The notes below the pieces were generated by a model. The model searched no databases. It saw only the letters and a program-made list of their open reading frames with translations, and was not told the DNA's origin. Made by a program: the position numbers and the translations under genes. Positions 16,618 through 26,091 of a stretch of 64,000 nt of DNA are shown here, in pieces. The DNA is taken from the NCBI RefSeq assembly GCF_000818395.1, contig NZ_JWJG01000028.1:4666615-4730614 (forward strand). Direction: 5' to 3'. This DNA comes from Noviherbaspirillum autotrophicum. GTDB taxonomy: Bacteria > Pseudomonadota > Gammaproteobacteria > Burkholderiales > Burkholderiaceae_D. Each line of letters starts with the position of its first letter. Position 1 is the stretch's first letter.

Positions 16618-17934
16618 GTGTCTAAACTTCATTTAAAACCCGATTCGCTCGCCTTCAGCCTGCTGGCCGCGGCGCGCGCCATTGCCCAAGTCAAGTCCGG
16701 GACGGCGTTGCCGCAGGCGCTAGGCGCCGTGCTAGCGCCTCTGAACGCGTCGCCCCAGATGCGCGGCGCGACACAGGACATTTCATACCGCACCCTGCGG
16801 CAGCTTGCCTGCGTTGAAGCGCTGGTCCGGCAGCTGACGAACAAGCCGCCTGCGCCGGCCGAGCTGCACGGCCTGTTGTGCTGTGCCCTGGCCCTGATCT
16901 GCGCTGGCATCGACGAACCCGGCGCAGCCCCGTACGAAGCCTTTACCATCGTCGATCAGGCGGTGACCGCAGCATCCGCATCCTCCACTCTCGCCCCGGC
17001 GAAAGGAATGGTCAATGCGGTACTGAGGCGCTTCCTGCGCGAACAAAATACGCTGCTGGGCCAAGTGCGCCAGGACGAGTCCGTGCGCTGCAACTATCCC
17101 GCTTGGTGGATTGCTGCCGTCAAATCGGCCTACCCGCGCGACTGGGAGGCAATTCTTCACTCAGGCAACAACGCACCTCCCTTGACCTTGCGCGTCAACC
17201 GGCGTCGCACCACCGTGGACGCGTATCTGCAAACCTTGAGCGACAGCGGCATGGCCGCCAGCCGCATCGGCAGCGATGCAGTGCGCCTACTGCGTCCGGT
17301 GCCGGTGGCGCAGATTCCGGGCTTTGCTTTAGGCATGGTGTCGGTACAAGATGCCGCAGCTCAACTTGCCGCGCCCTTGCTCGACTTGCAACCCGGCATG
17401 CGCGTACTCGACGCCTGCGCGGCACCGGGCGGCAAAACCGGCCACATCTTGGAATGCGCAGATGTCGACCTGCTCGCCCTCGACAGCGATGCGCAGCGGC
17501 TGGCGCGCATTGACGAAAACCTGCAGCGCCTGCAATTGCGCGCAACGCTGAAAACGGGCGACGCCAGCAGCGACCACTGGTGGGATAGCCAGCCCTTCGA
17601 CCGCATCCTGGCCGATGTGCCATGCACGGCATCGGGCATCGTGCGGCGCCATCCCGATATTCGCTGGCTGCGCCGTAAGGACGATGCGGCTCAGCTTGCA
17701 ACACTTTCGGCGCGAATTCTCGACAATCTGTGGCGGATGCTGCGCCCCGATGGTAAATTGCTATTCGTTACATGTTCCATCTGGCCGCGCGAGTCGGAAA
17801 TGCAGGCCGCCGCTTTTGCCGTGCGAAACCATGCTGTCAGATTAGCCGCTCCGGGCCAGTTACTACCTACTGCGAATGCGGAACAGGATCACGACGGCTT
17901 GTTTTACGCGCTATTCCAAAAGACGGCGGTCTGA
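16618..17934 (+). CDS. rsmB: RsmB: 16S rRNA m5C967 methyltransferase
   Basis: A 438-residue protein. Residues 1-140 form a NusB-like RNA-binding domain (QDISYRTLRQLACVEALVRQL). The C-terminal SAM-dependent domain has motif I (LDACAAPGGKTGHI), the ADVPCTASGIVRRHPD motif with one conserved Cys, and LLFVTCSIWPRES with the catalytic Cys of m5C enzymes. It methylates C967 of 16S rRNA. The start is GTG at 16618. It heads the conserved rsmB-DUF4390-ntrY-ntrX run. Confidence 0.93.
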   Translation: MSKLHLKPDSLAFSLLAAARAIAQVKSGTALPQALGAVLAPLNASPQMRGATQDISYRTLRQLACVEALVRQLTNKPPAPAELHGLLCCALALICAGIDEPGAAPYEAFTIVDQAVTAASASSTLAPAKGMVNAVLRRFLREQNTLLGQVRQDESVRCNYPAWWIAAVKSAYPRDWEAILHSGNNAPPLTLRVNRRRTTVDAYLQTLSDSGMAASRIGSDAVRLLRPVPVAQIPGFALGMVSVQDAAAQLAAPLLDLQPGMRVLDACAAPGGKTGHILECADVDLLALDSDAQRLARIDENLQRLQLRATLKTGDASSDHWWDSQPFDRILADVPCTASGIVRRHPDIRWLRRKDDAAQLATLSARILDNLWRMLRPDGKLLFVTCSIWPRESEMQAAAFAVRNHAVRLAAPGQLLPTANAEQDHDGLFYALFQKTAV

Positions 17935-18141
17935 TAGTATTTTTCAATTGTCTTCATCTGGAAGAGCGCATGAAACTTATTTACCGCTGTTTATGCTTCC
18001 ATCGCATGGCCAACGAAATGCTGCCTTCTATGCCGGGGAAAAACACGACCGTCGCCCGGCCTTCCGCCGCCCTTCCAACCCAGCTGTAGACGATTATACG
18101 GATGCCGTGAAGCAAACTGTCACGACGCCGTTTCAACCCGA

Positions 18142-18720
18142 GTGACGCGCCGATTCCTACATTTACTGGCAAATTGTTTGCTAGCAACAATGTTGCTGGC
18201 ATTGGCATTTGGCGCTCCGGCTGCCAAAGCGGAAGGCGTGGACATCACGCGCGCCAGCCTGGAGAGCTCGGACGAAGGCTACCGGCTGGCGATTGCCTTT
18301 TCCTTTGACCTTAACCGCAGTCTGGAAGATGCGATCCAGCGCGGAATTCCGTTGTACTTCACCACCGAGATCGAACTGTCGCGCCCGCGCTGGTACTGGT
18401 TCAACGAAAAAACCCTGTCGGCTTCGCAAACCGTCCGCATTTCCTACAATGCGTTGACGCGCCAATATCAGGCGGCCATCGGCGGCCAGCTGCAAGCCAG
18501 TTTCAGCACCCTGGACGAGGCATTGTCTCTGGTGCGGCGCCCCGGCCGCTGGGTGGTGGCCGACAAGGGCACGCTTAAGCCCGGCGAAGTCTATAACGTC
18601 GAAGTCCGCATGTTCCTTGACGTGGCCCGCCTGCCCAAGCCGTTCCAGGTCAACGCGCTCAACAACAGCGACTGGCGCTTCTCGTCCGACTGGAAGCAGT
18701 TCACCTTCAGGGCGGAATAG
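18142..18720 (+). CDS. DUF4390 family exported protein
   Basis: A 192-residue protein with a signal peptide at residues 1-30 (LLATMLLALAFGAPAAKA). The mature part matches DUF4390, with the pattern IPLYFTTEIELSRPRWYWF and LARLPKPFQVNALNNSDW-type C-terminus. It starts at GTG 18142, and its TAG shares one base with the GTG of ntrY, so the two are coupled. The family sits almost always just before ntrY in Burkholderiales; a role in periplasmic signalling to NtrY is possible but unproven. Confidence 0.88.
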   Translation: MTRRFLHLLANCLLATMLLALAFGAPAAKAEGVDITRASLESSDEGYRLAIAFSFDLNRSLEDAIQRGIPLYFTTEIELSRPRWYWFNEKTLSASQTVRISYNALTRQYQAAIGGQLQASFSTLDEALSLVRRPGRWVVADKGTLKPGEVYNVEVRMFLDVARLPKPFQVNALNNSDWRFSSDWKQFTFRAE

Positions 18721-21038
18721 TGCCAAGACTGCTGCGTTACTTGCTGGTGATCGGCGGCGGGGTAGTCAGCATCCTGCTGTTCTTGCTCGCATCCGCCTCG
18801 GAAAATTCCGTCTTTTTTGACCAGCACTATTCCTGGCTGCTGGGATTGAACGCGCTGATGACCGTCGCCCTGCTGGGGCTGGTGTCGCTCCTGCTGCGGC
18901 GCCTCTACAAGCGCTACAAGCGGCGCGAGTTCGGCTCCAAGCTGATGGCGCGGCTGGTGCTGCTGTTTGCGCTGATCGGCATCTTGCCCGGCACCGTGAT
19001 CTATATCGTCTCGGTGCAGTTCGTGTCGCGCTCGATCGAATCCTGGTTCGACGTGCGCGTCGAATCCGCACTGGAGTCCGGCCTGACGCTGGGCCGTACC
19101 GTACTCGATGCGTCGCTGGCCGATCTCACCGCCAAGGCGCGCAACGTCGCGCTGGAAATGTCGGAGTTGCCGGAATCGGCGCAAGTCACACAACTGTCCC
19201 GCCTGCGCGACCAGGAGCAGATGCAGGAAGCAACTATCGTCAATGCAAACGGTCAAATTATCGCTACCGTCGGCGGACGCCTCGGCGCTCTGGTACCGGA
19301 CCTGCCGACCAATGCAATGCTGCGCCAGGCGCGCCTGACGCGCGGTTTCTCGGCCATCGAGGGGGGAGTCGAAGCGCACGATGAGCAGGCCACCGAGAGC
19401 ACCGGAGCACCTTCCGCACCAGGATCGAATCTGCAGGAATCGCCCGGCGGTTTGCGCCTGCGCGTGGTGGTGGCGATACCGGCGGCGAGCAATGCAATGT
19501 CGCTGCAAAACGAAGCGCGCTTCCTGCAATTGCTGCAACCGGTGCCGCAGCATCTGGCTGCCGACGCGGAAGCATTGCGCGCGGCATACAGCGAATATCA
19601 GGAACGCTCGCTGGCCCGCTCGGGCTTGCGCAAGATTTATATCGTGACCTTGACCTTGACCTTGCTGCTGGCGATTTTCGGCGCGATCGCGGCGGCCTTC
19701 CTGATCGCCGGCGACTTGGCCAAGCCATTGCTGGTACTGGCCGAGGGCACCAAGGCCGTGGCTGAGGGCAATCTGTCGCCGCGGCCGATCGTCCCCACCA
19801 AGGACGAGCTGGGCACGCTCACGCAATCATTCAACACCATGACGCGCCAATTGTCGGAAGCGCGCGCCGCGGCCGAGCGCAACCGCTTCGAGCTGGAAAA
19901 TGCGAAAGCCTATCTGGAGTCGGTCCTGGCCAACATGTCGGCCGGCGTGATGGTCCTCGATAGCCATTTCCGACTGGTGACTTGCAACGAATCGGTCGAG
20001 CGCATCCTGCAGCACAACTTCGATCAGCACATCGGTAAGCCGCTGGCCCGGATCGACGGCCTGCAGCCACTGTCCGATGCCGTAACCAAGGCGTTTTCCG
20101 AACAGAGCGCGCAATCGGCGGTCGATGAAAGCGGCGTGCCGGGCAGCGGCGAGCTGCACTGGCAAAAACAGATCGAGATCCCGCGCCTGCCGTTGGCCGG
20201 CGAAGCAGACGGCGAGCAAAGCGTTACGCTCCTGGCACGCGGTTCCCACCTGCCGGTGGCCGGCAGTACCGGCTACGTGGTGGTGTTCGACGATATTTCG
20301 GACGTGATCTCGGCGCAGCGCTCGATCGCCTGGGGCGAGGTCGCGCGCCGCCTGGCGCATGAAATCAAAAATCCGCTCACGCCCATCCAGCTGTCGGCCG
20401 AACGCCTACAGATGAAGTTGGAAGACAAGCTCGCGCCGCAAGACGCAACGATGCTTACCAAGAGCACCAGTACAATCGTCAACCAGGTCTCCGCCATGAA
20501 GCGCATGGTCGACGACTTCCGCGACTACGCAAAAACGCCGCCCGCCGTGCTGACCCCGCTCGACCTGAATGCGCTGGTCGAAGAAATCCTGCACCTGTAC
20601 ATCGGCGGCGACGAACTCCATATCATCCACCCGGTGCTGGCGCCGGCATTACCGCAAGTGATGGGCGATGCGACACAGTTGCGGCAAGTCATTCACAACC
20701 TGCTGCAAAACGCGCAAGATGCGGTAGAAGAGCGGCCCGATCCGGCACATCCGCCGCGCATCGACGTGGTAACGGAAGCCATCCATTATCAAGATTCGGA
20801 TGGCAGCAAGCGCACCGCAGTACGGCTCACCATTACCGATAACGGACCGGGGTTTTCTTCAAAGATACTTTCGCGTGCATTCGAGCCCTATGTCACCTCC
20901 AAGCAGCGCGGCACGGGGCTGGGCCTGGCGATGGTGAAGAAAATTATCGACGAACATGGCGGTCGAATCGATATCAAGAACCGATCCAGTACGAGCGGTG
21001 CAAAAGTCGCGATTTTGCTGTTAAAGTTAGCGCAGTAG
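18720..21038 (+). CDS. ntrY: NtrY-like sensor histidine kinase
   Basis: A 772-residue membrane histidine kinase. Three hydrophobic segments occur at about residues 5-25, 36-58 and 80-105, and a fourth precedes a HAMP domain near 330-385. A PAS domain follows (ESVLANMSAGVMVLDSHFRLVTCN), then the phosphoacceptor His in ARRLAHEIKNPLTPIQLSAE, and the ATPase boxes (NLLQNAQDA, TDNGPGF, GTGLGLAMVKKI). It senses nitrogen-related or redox cues in other proteobacteria. It starts at GTG, overlapping the DUF4390 stop, and is followed by ntrX. Confidence 0.93.
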   Translation: MPRLLRYLLVIGGGVVSILLFLLASASENSVFFDQHYSWLLGLNALMTVALLGLVSLLLRRLYKRYKRREFGSKLMARLVLLFALIGILPGTVIYIVSVQFVSRSIESWFDVRVESALESGLTLGRTVLDASLADLTAKARNVALEMSELPESAQVTQLSRLRDQEQMQEATIVNANGQIIATVGGRLGALVPDLPTNAMLRQARLTRGFSAIEGGVEAHDEQATESTGAPSAPGSNLQESPGGLRLRVVVAIPAASNAMSLQNEARFLQLLQPVPQHLAADAEALRAAYSEYQERSLARSGLRKIYIVTLTLTLLLAIFGAIAAAFLIAGDLAKPLLVLAEGTKAVAEGNLSPRPIVPTKDELGTLTQSFNTMTRQLSEARAAAERNRFELENAKAYLESVLANMSAGVMVLDSHFRLVTCNESVERILQHNFDQHIGKPLARIDGLQPLSDAVTKAFSEQSAQSAVDESGVPGSGELHWQKQIEIPRLPLAGEADGEQSVTLLARGSHLPVAGSTGYVVVFDDISDVISAQRSIAWGEVARRLAHEIKNPLTPIQLSAERLQMKLEDKLAPQDATMLTKSTSTIVNQVSAMKRMVDDFRDYAKTPPAVLTPLDLNALVEEILHLYIGGDELHIIHPVLAPALPQVMGDATQLRQVIHNLLQNAQDAVEERPDPAHPPRIDVVTEAIHYQDSDGSKRTAVRLTITDNGPGFSSKILSRAFEPYVTSKQRGTGLGLAMVKKIIDEHGGRIDIKNRSSTSGAKVAILLLKLAQ

Positions 21039-21162
21039 CAGGAGTTGCCCCTGACACTCTGGGGCAAGCTTACAGATTGAAACAATCTTCATCCCTTATC
21101 TTGGCTTCGCGCTGCATCAAACAATAGAAATCAGGCGACAATGGAGGCACATAGGTACACGT

Positions 21163-21885
21163 ATGGCAAATATCCTCGTAGTCGATGACGAAATGGGCAT
21201 CCGGGAATTACTCTCGGAAATTCTGGGCGATGAAGGTCACGTCGTGACCGCTGCCGAGAATGCGCAGCAGGCGCGCGAGTTCCGCGCGCAAAGCACTCCC
21301 GACCTGGTCCTGCTCGATATCTGGATGCCGGATACCGACGGCGTTACGCTGCTCAAGGAATGGCAGCGTGACGGCTTGCTCAACATGCCCGTGATCATGA
21401 TGTCCGGCCACGCAACCATCGATACCGCCGTCGAAGCAACGCGTATCGGCGCCCTCAATTTCCTGGAAAAGCCGATCGCATTGCAAAAACTGCTGAAAGC
21501 CGTGCAGCAAGGCTTGTCGCGCACACAAGAGCCACCCCGTCCCACCGCCCCGCTCTATCATGCGCGCCCGGCGGCAAGTCCGAGCACCAGCGATCAAGCG
21601 GCGGTGGCAGCGACCACCGCGTATGCACCAGGCTTGCAAACCGGAATCGCCCCGCCGGCTCCGATAGCGCCAGCATCCGATTCGCATCTGTTCGGCCTGT
21701 CATTCGACCTGCCGCTGCGCGAGGCGCGCGACGCATTCGAGCGCGCCTATTTCGAGCATCATCTGGTGCGCGAAGGAGGCAGCATGACGCGCGTTGCCGA
21801 GAAGACTGGTCTTGAACGCACTCACCTCTACCGCAAGCTTAAGCAACTGGGTGTCGAACCCAGCAAGCTATCGAAAAAAGGGTGA
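21163..21885 (+). CDS. ntrX: NtrX-type response regulator without the AAA+ domain
   Basis: A 240-residue protein. Residues 1-120 are a receiver domain with Asp8/Asp9, the phosphoacceptor Asp52 (LVLLDIWMP) and a Lys in LEKPIA. Residues 125-180 are a Pro/Ala-rich linker. Residues 195-236 are a Fis-type helix-turn-helix (MTRVAEKTGLERTHLYRKLKQLG). The central sigma-54-activating AAA+ domain of classical NtrX is absent: there is no Walker A and no GAFTGA. It therefore cannot act as a classical enhancer-binding protein and must regulate by direct DNA binding. Ribosome site TGGAGGCA precedes the ATG. Confidence 0.9.
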   Translation: MANILVVDDEMGIRELLSEILGDEGHVVTAAENAQQAREFRAQSTPDLVLLDIWMPDTDGVTLLKEWQRDGLLNMPVIMMSGHATIDTAVEATRIGALNFLEKPIALQKLLKAVQQGLSRTQEPPRPTAPLYHARPAASPSTSDQAAVAATTAYAPGLQTGIAPPAPIAPASDSHLFGLSFDLPLREARDAFERAYFEHHLVREGGSMTRVAEKTGLERTHLYRKLKQLGVEPSKLSKKG

Positions 21886-22232
21886 CGCTCACCACATTAG
21901 TCCTTGGCGCCACAGCGCTGCAGCGCGAGGCCGCCATCGCGAGTGCATTTGATCCAACGCTAACGACGGCGCTGATCCTTGAAGGCATCGCCAGCGACCA
22001 TTCTCCGCTCGATACCATGAACGGGCCGCGCATTTCACGTATTGCACCGGGTTGCCTTTGCTGCTCCGGTAACATGACGATGCGAGTAACCTTGAACCGC
22101 ATCCTGCGTCATCCTCCGCAGCGCCTTTATATCAGTCTTGCAAATTCCGCACACCTGGATGGCATTCGTCGCTTCCTTAGCGACACTCCTTATGATGAGT
22201 TGCTGCAACTCACTCAAGCTATCCACGCGTGA
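21882..22232 (+). CDS. CobW/G3E-like mini-protein with degenerate P-loop
   Basis: A 116-residue protein starting at GTG, with the GTGA overlapping the ntrX stop. The segment ISRIAPGCLCCSGNMTMRVTL matches the metal-binding GCxCC region of the CobW/G3E GTPase family, and RLYISLANSAHLDGIRRFL resembles the following helix. The expected N-terminal Walker A is replaced by LVLGATALQREAAI, which lacks the Lys. The protein is about one third of family length. It may bind a metal without GTPase activity. Confidence 0.65.
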   Translation: MTLTTLVLGATALQREAAIASAFDPTLTTALILEGIASDHSPLDTMNGPRISRIAPGCLCCSGNMTMRVTLNRILRHPPQRLYISLANSAHLDGIRRFLSDTPYDELLQLTQAIHA

Positions 22233-22373
22233 AGCCGTTGTTTCCTTTGAAAAGACGTTTTTTCATCTCGCGCCATCAGCTCCAACTTGAAACTGGTCGA
22301 CTTGGCCCCATTTTTGCATTAACTGAAGGGATCAGGGCAAACCTGCAATCATTCGTAGCACAAGGAGCGCAAC

Positions 22374-22631
22374 ATGAACTTAATCTACAACAGCGATCAG
22401 TACAGCGTCGTGGAGTTTGGGGCAGACGACGGCCGCGAGGCCTTGCGCTTTGGCGGATACGAGATCATGGACAAATCCGGCAAGCGTGAAATCTTCATCG
22501 GCGGCGCGCTAGCCAAGTCCTTCCGCGAAGAAGTCGAGAACTTGATCGCCACTGAACCGAGCATCGAAGAAATCGATGACTTCCTCGGCAAATACGACGC
22601 CTTGATGCGTCAACCGGTCACCCTGCACTAG
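22374..22631 (+). CDS. DUF3567 family protein
   Basis: An 85-residue acidic protein matching DUF3567 throughout (MNLIYNSDQYSVVEFGAD, then GYEIMDKSGKREIFIGG and EEIDDFLGKYDALMRQPV). It follows an AAGGAGCG ribosome site and is followed by a terminator hairpin. Found in Burkholderiales; function unknown. Confidence 0.9.
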   Translation: MNLIYNSDQYSVVEFGADDGREALRFGGYEIMDKSGKREIFIGGALAKSFREEVENLIATEPSIEEIDDFLGKYDALMRQPVTLH

Positions 22632-22651
22632 GCGTCATTTTTACAAAAACC

Positions 22652-22695
22652 GCCACAGGATACATGGACTGATCCTCCCTTTTCTGTGGCCTTTT
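22652..22695 (+). terminator. Likely terminator after the DUF3567 gene
   Basis: GCCACAG (22652-22658) pairs with CTGTGGC (22684-22690), followed by CTTTTCC. The loop is long (25 bases), so the element is weaker than a classical terminator. Confidence 0.55.
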
Positions 22696-22996
22696 CCACT
22701 GAGATACGAAGCAATACTACTGGCTGAAACTGGGCATTGTCGCGATGTGCTCTAAGTGTGGTCATATGGCATGATGTCGGGCACTTATTTTCAGCCCGTT
22801 CCCACAGCGCATGCAGCCGCCCGTTGCCTGCGCAGCGGGCTCTCGTCAAGATCAGCAAATGAACCATCTCAGCGCAGTCAATATATTCTGCCGCGTCGTG
22901 AAAACGCGCCGCCGTTCCACAGCGTCGGTTGCACCCAGGATTCACGTCTATATCGACTCCAATTCCGGCATCGACTGCCCTTGGAGCCGTGCATAA
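22696..22996. other. Spacer without a recognised gene
   Basis: Several short overlapping ORFs occur but none has a domain, a good ribosome site or typical codon use. Presumably carries the promoter of the methyltransferase gene. Confidence 0.45.
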
Positions 22997-23665
22997 ATGT
23001 ACGCAAACTCACGCTTCATCAGCAGTGCCCAAGCCGGCATTCATGAACAGCTGTATGGATTGGTCGGAAAACACGCAACCACGGAATTCCGGAAACCCTT
23101 CATGCCGTACAACCGTACGGCATTTGATGCGAGCATCGCTGCCTGGCAGGCGCATGGCGCCAAGCCGCTGATCCTCGACGCCGGCTGCGGTGTCGGCCTA
23201 TCGACGCTCAACCTCGCTGCACAATTCCCCGACCACTTCGTCATTGGTGTCGACCAGTCCGCCGACCGCTTGGCGCGCAATACCGTGTGGCGCGGCGAGA
23301 TGCCGGCCAATTTCATCAAGGTGCGCGCCGACTTGGTGGATTACTGGCGCCTCATGCTGATAGCGGGTATACGGCCGTCGCGGCACTACCTGCTGTATCC
23401 CAATCCGTGGCCGAAAATTGGCCAACTGCAGCGGCGCTGGCAGGGCCATCCAGTGTTCCCAACGATTGTCGCCCTGGGCGGTGAATTCGAATGCCGCAGC
23501 AACTGGCGCGTGTATATTGATGAATGTGCCAGCGCGATCAGCCAGTTATGCAGCGTGCAGGTCCAGTGCGAAGCATTCGCGACGGACATGCCCATCACGC
23601 CGTTCGAGCAGAAATATTTGGATTCCGGCCATGCATTGTGGCGTTGCCGGGCTAGCCTTCGGTAG
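22997..23665 (+). CDS. TrmB-like SAM-dependent methyltransferase
   Basis: A 222-residue protein similar to tRNA (guanine-N7)-methyltransferases. SAM motif I is LILDAGCGVGLSTL, the acidic motif is VIGVDQSADRL, and the hallmark YLLYPNPWPK matches the PNPWP motif of TrmB. Compared with canonical TrmB it lacks the usual N-terminal basic extension and has a different C-terminus. It may be a paralogue with another RNA or small-molecule substrate. Confidence 0.75.
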   Translation: MYANSRFISSAQAGIHEQLYGLVGKHATTEFRKPFMPYNRTAFDASIAAWQAHGAKPLILDAGCGVGLSTLNLAAQFPDHFVIGVDQSADRLARNTVWRGEMPANFIKVRADLVDYWRLMLIAGIRPSRHYLLYPNPWPKIGQLQRRWQGHPVFPTIVALGGEFECRSNWRVYIDECASAISQLCSVQVQCEAFATDMPITPFEQKYLDSGHALWRCRASLR

Positions 23666-24029
23666 CCATTCGCAGCCATAGGCGGGAAAATTGCTGCACA
23701 GCACAACCGCTATCGTCGTCAAGGAAACATGCGGCTTTCCAAAGGAAATCATCCGCAATCCCGCATGGATACTAGGTTTCAAAGAAGAAATCACGGTTTG
23801 ACCGAGCACAAACGCCACATTGATTGCTTCGGCATCCCCTATTTATGGCATTGTTCGGGTGAGTAAAAGACGGTAAGCTCGGCGCTTGAATTTGAACCGA
23901 CCCAGTCGAGAATTCTGCGACAGTCAGTCGGTTGACGAGAACATGCAAACGTATCGGCCAGACGATGCGAACAATGCATTCCCCCATCCGGATTCTCGAC
24001 GAGCATCTCCATAATAAGGGTATTGCGAA
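23666..24029. other. 364-base spacer before the VpsR-like regulator
   Basis: No convincing ORF. TTGACG at 23933 with an A+T-rich patch downstream could belong to the regulator's promoter, but spacing is uncertain. Confidence 0.4.
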
Positions 24030-25472
24030 ATGCTTTACGTCTCCAACTCAGCACCGTCGAATCAAACGGTCATGGTCCTGCGCCTGACCAGCCGCACCGG
24101 ACAACCGTGCTCCTATACACAAACACTGAAGGAATACGGTCTCAATCTGATCGAGTGCTTTACACTGGAAGCCGCCCATAATGCCGTCAACGACGGTTGC
24201 CGCGTGGGGCTGCTGATTGTCACGCAGGAAGCCGAACTGGCACACCTCGACAAATGCGAGCCCTTCATCAGCAACAATAAAATTTCGTGGGTCGGATTGA
24301 TCGCACAGGAATTGATCTCGACGCCCCGCATGCGCGAATTCATCGGGGAACATCTGTTTAATTTCATCACGCTGCCCGCCGATCTGGATCATATCGCCCT
24401 GACGCTGCGTCACGCCTGGGGCATGGCATTCATGCGCGATGTGCAGCACACCGCCTGTGCCGCCCCGCTCGCGGAAGATGAAGATTTCGTCATGGTGGGA
24501 CAGACACCCGAAATGCAGCGCCTGTTCAGCCAGATCCAGAAAGTCGCGCGCACCGATGCAACAGTGCTGATCACAGGCCCTTCCGGCACCGGCAAGGAGG
24601 TTGCCGCGCTGTCGATTCACCGGCAATCGGCGCGTCGTAACGCGCCTTTCGTGGCAGTCAATTGCGGCGCTATTGCGCCGCAATTGTTTCAGTCGGAGCT
24701 GTTCGGCTACGAGAAAGGCGCATTCACGGGCGCCAACCAGCGCAAGATCGGCCGCATTGAAGCTGCACAAGGCGGAACCCTGTTTCTTGATGAAATCGGC
24801 GACATGCCGATCGATATGCAAGTAAACCTGCTGCGCTTCCTGCAAGAGAAGACCATCGAGCGTGTCGGCGGCAATGACTCGGTTGAAATCGATGTGCGCG
24901 TGATCGCGGCGACCCATGTCGACCTGGCTGAAGCAGTATTGCAGGGGCGCTTTCGCGAAGACCTGTATTACCGCATCAACGTGGTTTGCATGAGCATGCC
25001 GCCCTTGGCCGACCGTGGGCAGGATATCGAAGATATTGCGAAGTACTATTTCGCCAAGTTTGCCAGCGTACATAACCGCAGCCTGCGCGGCTTTTCCAAA
25101 GCCGCGATGAATGCGATGCTTAGTCACAGCTGGCCCGGCAACGTGCGTGAACTGGTCAACCGCGTGCAACGCGCAACGGTGATGGCGGAAGGACGCTTCA
25201 TCCAACCCGAAGATCTCGGCTTCGAGCGCAACGATCCGCACAACCAGATGATGTCGCTAGAGGATGCACGCGCAGCCGCCGAAAGCATGATGATCCGGCG
25301 TGCATTGTCGCAGTCGCGCAATCAGATCTCACGCGCAGCATCCCTGCTAGGCGTGTCACGTGTGACCCTGTACCGCCTGATCGAAAAGTACAATATCCGG
25401 CCCGACATCGTGGCAAGCGCAAGGACACCGTTTCTTGGTAACGCCAAGCACGACTTGGGAGCACATAAATAA
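24030..25472 (+). CDS. VpsR-like sigma-54-type enhancer-binding regulator
   Basis: A 480-residue protein. Residues 10-135 form a receiver-like domain of the VpsR type without an obvious phosphoacceptor Asp. Residues about 150-385 are the AAA+ domain: Walker A GPSGTGKE at 183-190, an intact GAFTGA loop at 230-235, and Walker B in GGTLFLDEIGDM. Residues about 430-465 are a Fis-type helix-turn-helix (NQISRAASLLGVSRVTLYRLI). VpsR family members control biofilm matrix genes and some bind cyclic di-GMP. Position before the secretion locus at 26092-30448 suggests control of it. Confidence 0.88.
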   Translation: MLYVSNSAPSNQTVMVLRLTSRTGQPCSYTQTLKEYGLNLIECFTLEAAHNAVNDGCRVGLLIVTQEAELAHLDKCEPFISNNKISWVGLIAQELISTPRMREFIGEHLFNFITLPADLDHIALTLRHAWGMAFMRDVQHTACAAPLAEDEDFVMVGQTPEMQRLFSQIQKVARTDATVLITGPSGTGKEVAALSIHRQSARRNAPFVAVNCGAIAPQLFQSELFGYEKGAFTGANQRKIGRIEAAQGGTLFLDEIGDMPIDMQVNLLRFLQEKTIERVGGNDSVEIDVRVIAATHVDLAEAVLQGRFREDLYYRINVVCMSMPPLADRGQDIEDIAKYYFAKFASVHNRSLRGFSKAAMNAMLSHSWPGNVRELVNRVQRATVMAEGRFIQPEDLGFERNDPHNQMMSLEDARAAAESMMIRRALSQSRNQISRAASLLGVSRVTLYRLIEKYNIRPDIVASARTPFLGNAKHDLGAHK

Positions 25473-26091
25473 CAGTCGCTGTCGGCATGAAACGCGTGAG
25501 TCATCCAACAGCATGCACGACCGATTCAGAACAACATACGCTTTATCGCGTGGTGGCAGAGCAGCAGTGCTGCCCACACGTGTTCCTAAAATAATGATCC
25601 ATCCGGAGCCTCCGCTGGATGACGAGCTTGCATCGAAGCAGGGTTGCCGAGGCCGTAGCCACGCGGCCTAATGATGCAGCCTTGATGCAGGCAAGGGCGG
25701 GGATTGACCGATGGGCTGGGCAGGCATGACGGGGCTTTTCGTGGGTGAGGATAACGAACCCGCGGCAGTCGCAGACAGTAATGCGGTGGATTCAGGCAGT
25801 CTGACAATCGTTGCGGTTCCGCGCGGGACACCCTGCGGGCACACAGCGTATATCCGCACGCAGTCACCTAGCGCTTCAGGCGAAAACACCGCGCGGCCTT
25901 CCGGTTTCATGTCCGGAGCCGCCGCCTTCCCGGCCGGGTACTGTCTTGCCGACTTGACGTCAGTCCCGTGCAGGCGGACCAACACCGCCACGGGTAGCGT
26001 CCTGGCCGCGTGGCTCAGGTTGTCGCCGTTTCGATAGCCGCCATTCACCCACACCAATTTCGGATAGTCGACAACGAAAGGTGGTGTAAGG
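25473..26091. other. 619-base spacer between the regulator and the barrel gene
   Basis: Overlapping ORFs exist on both strands, but none has a signal peptide, domain or ribosome site, and the longest minus-strand one runs into the barrel gene. I could not find a clear -24/-12 (GG-N10-GC) element. Confidence 0.45.

Noticed and set aside
18591-19826. 411-codon ORF opposite ntrY
   Set aside because: Gln/His/Arg-rich shadow of the real kinase gene.
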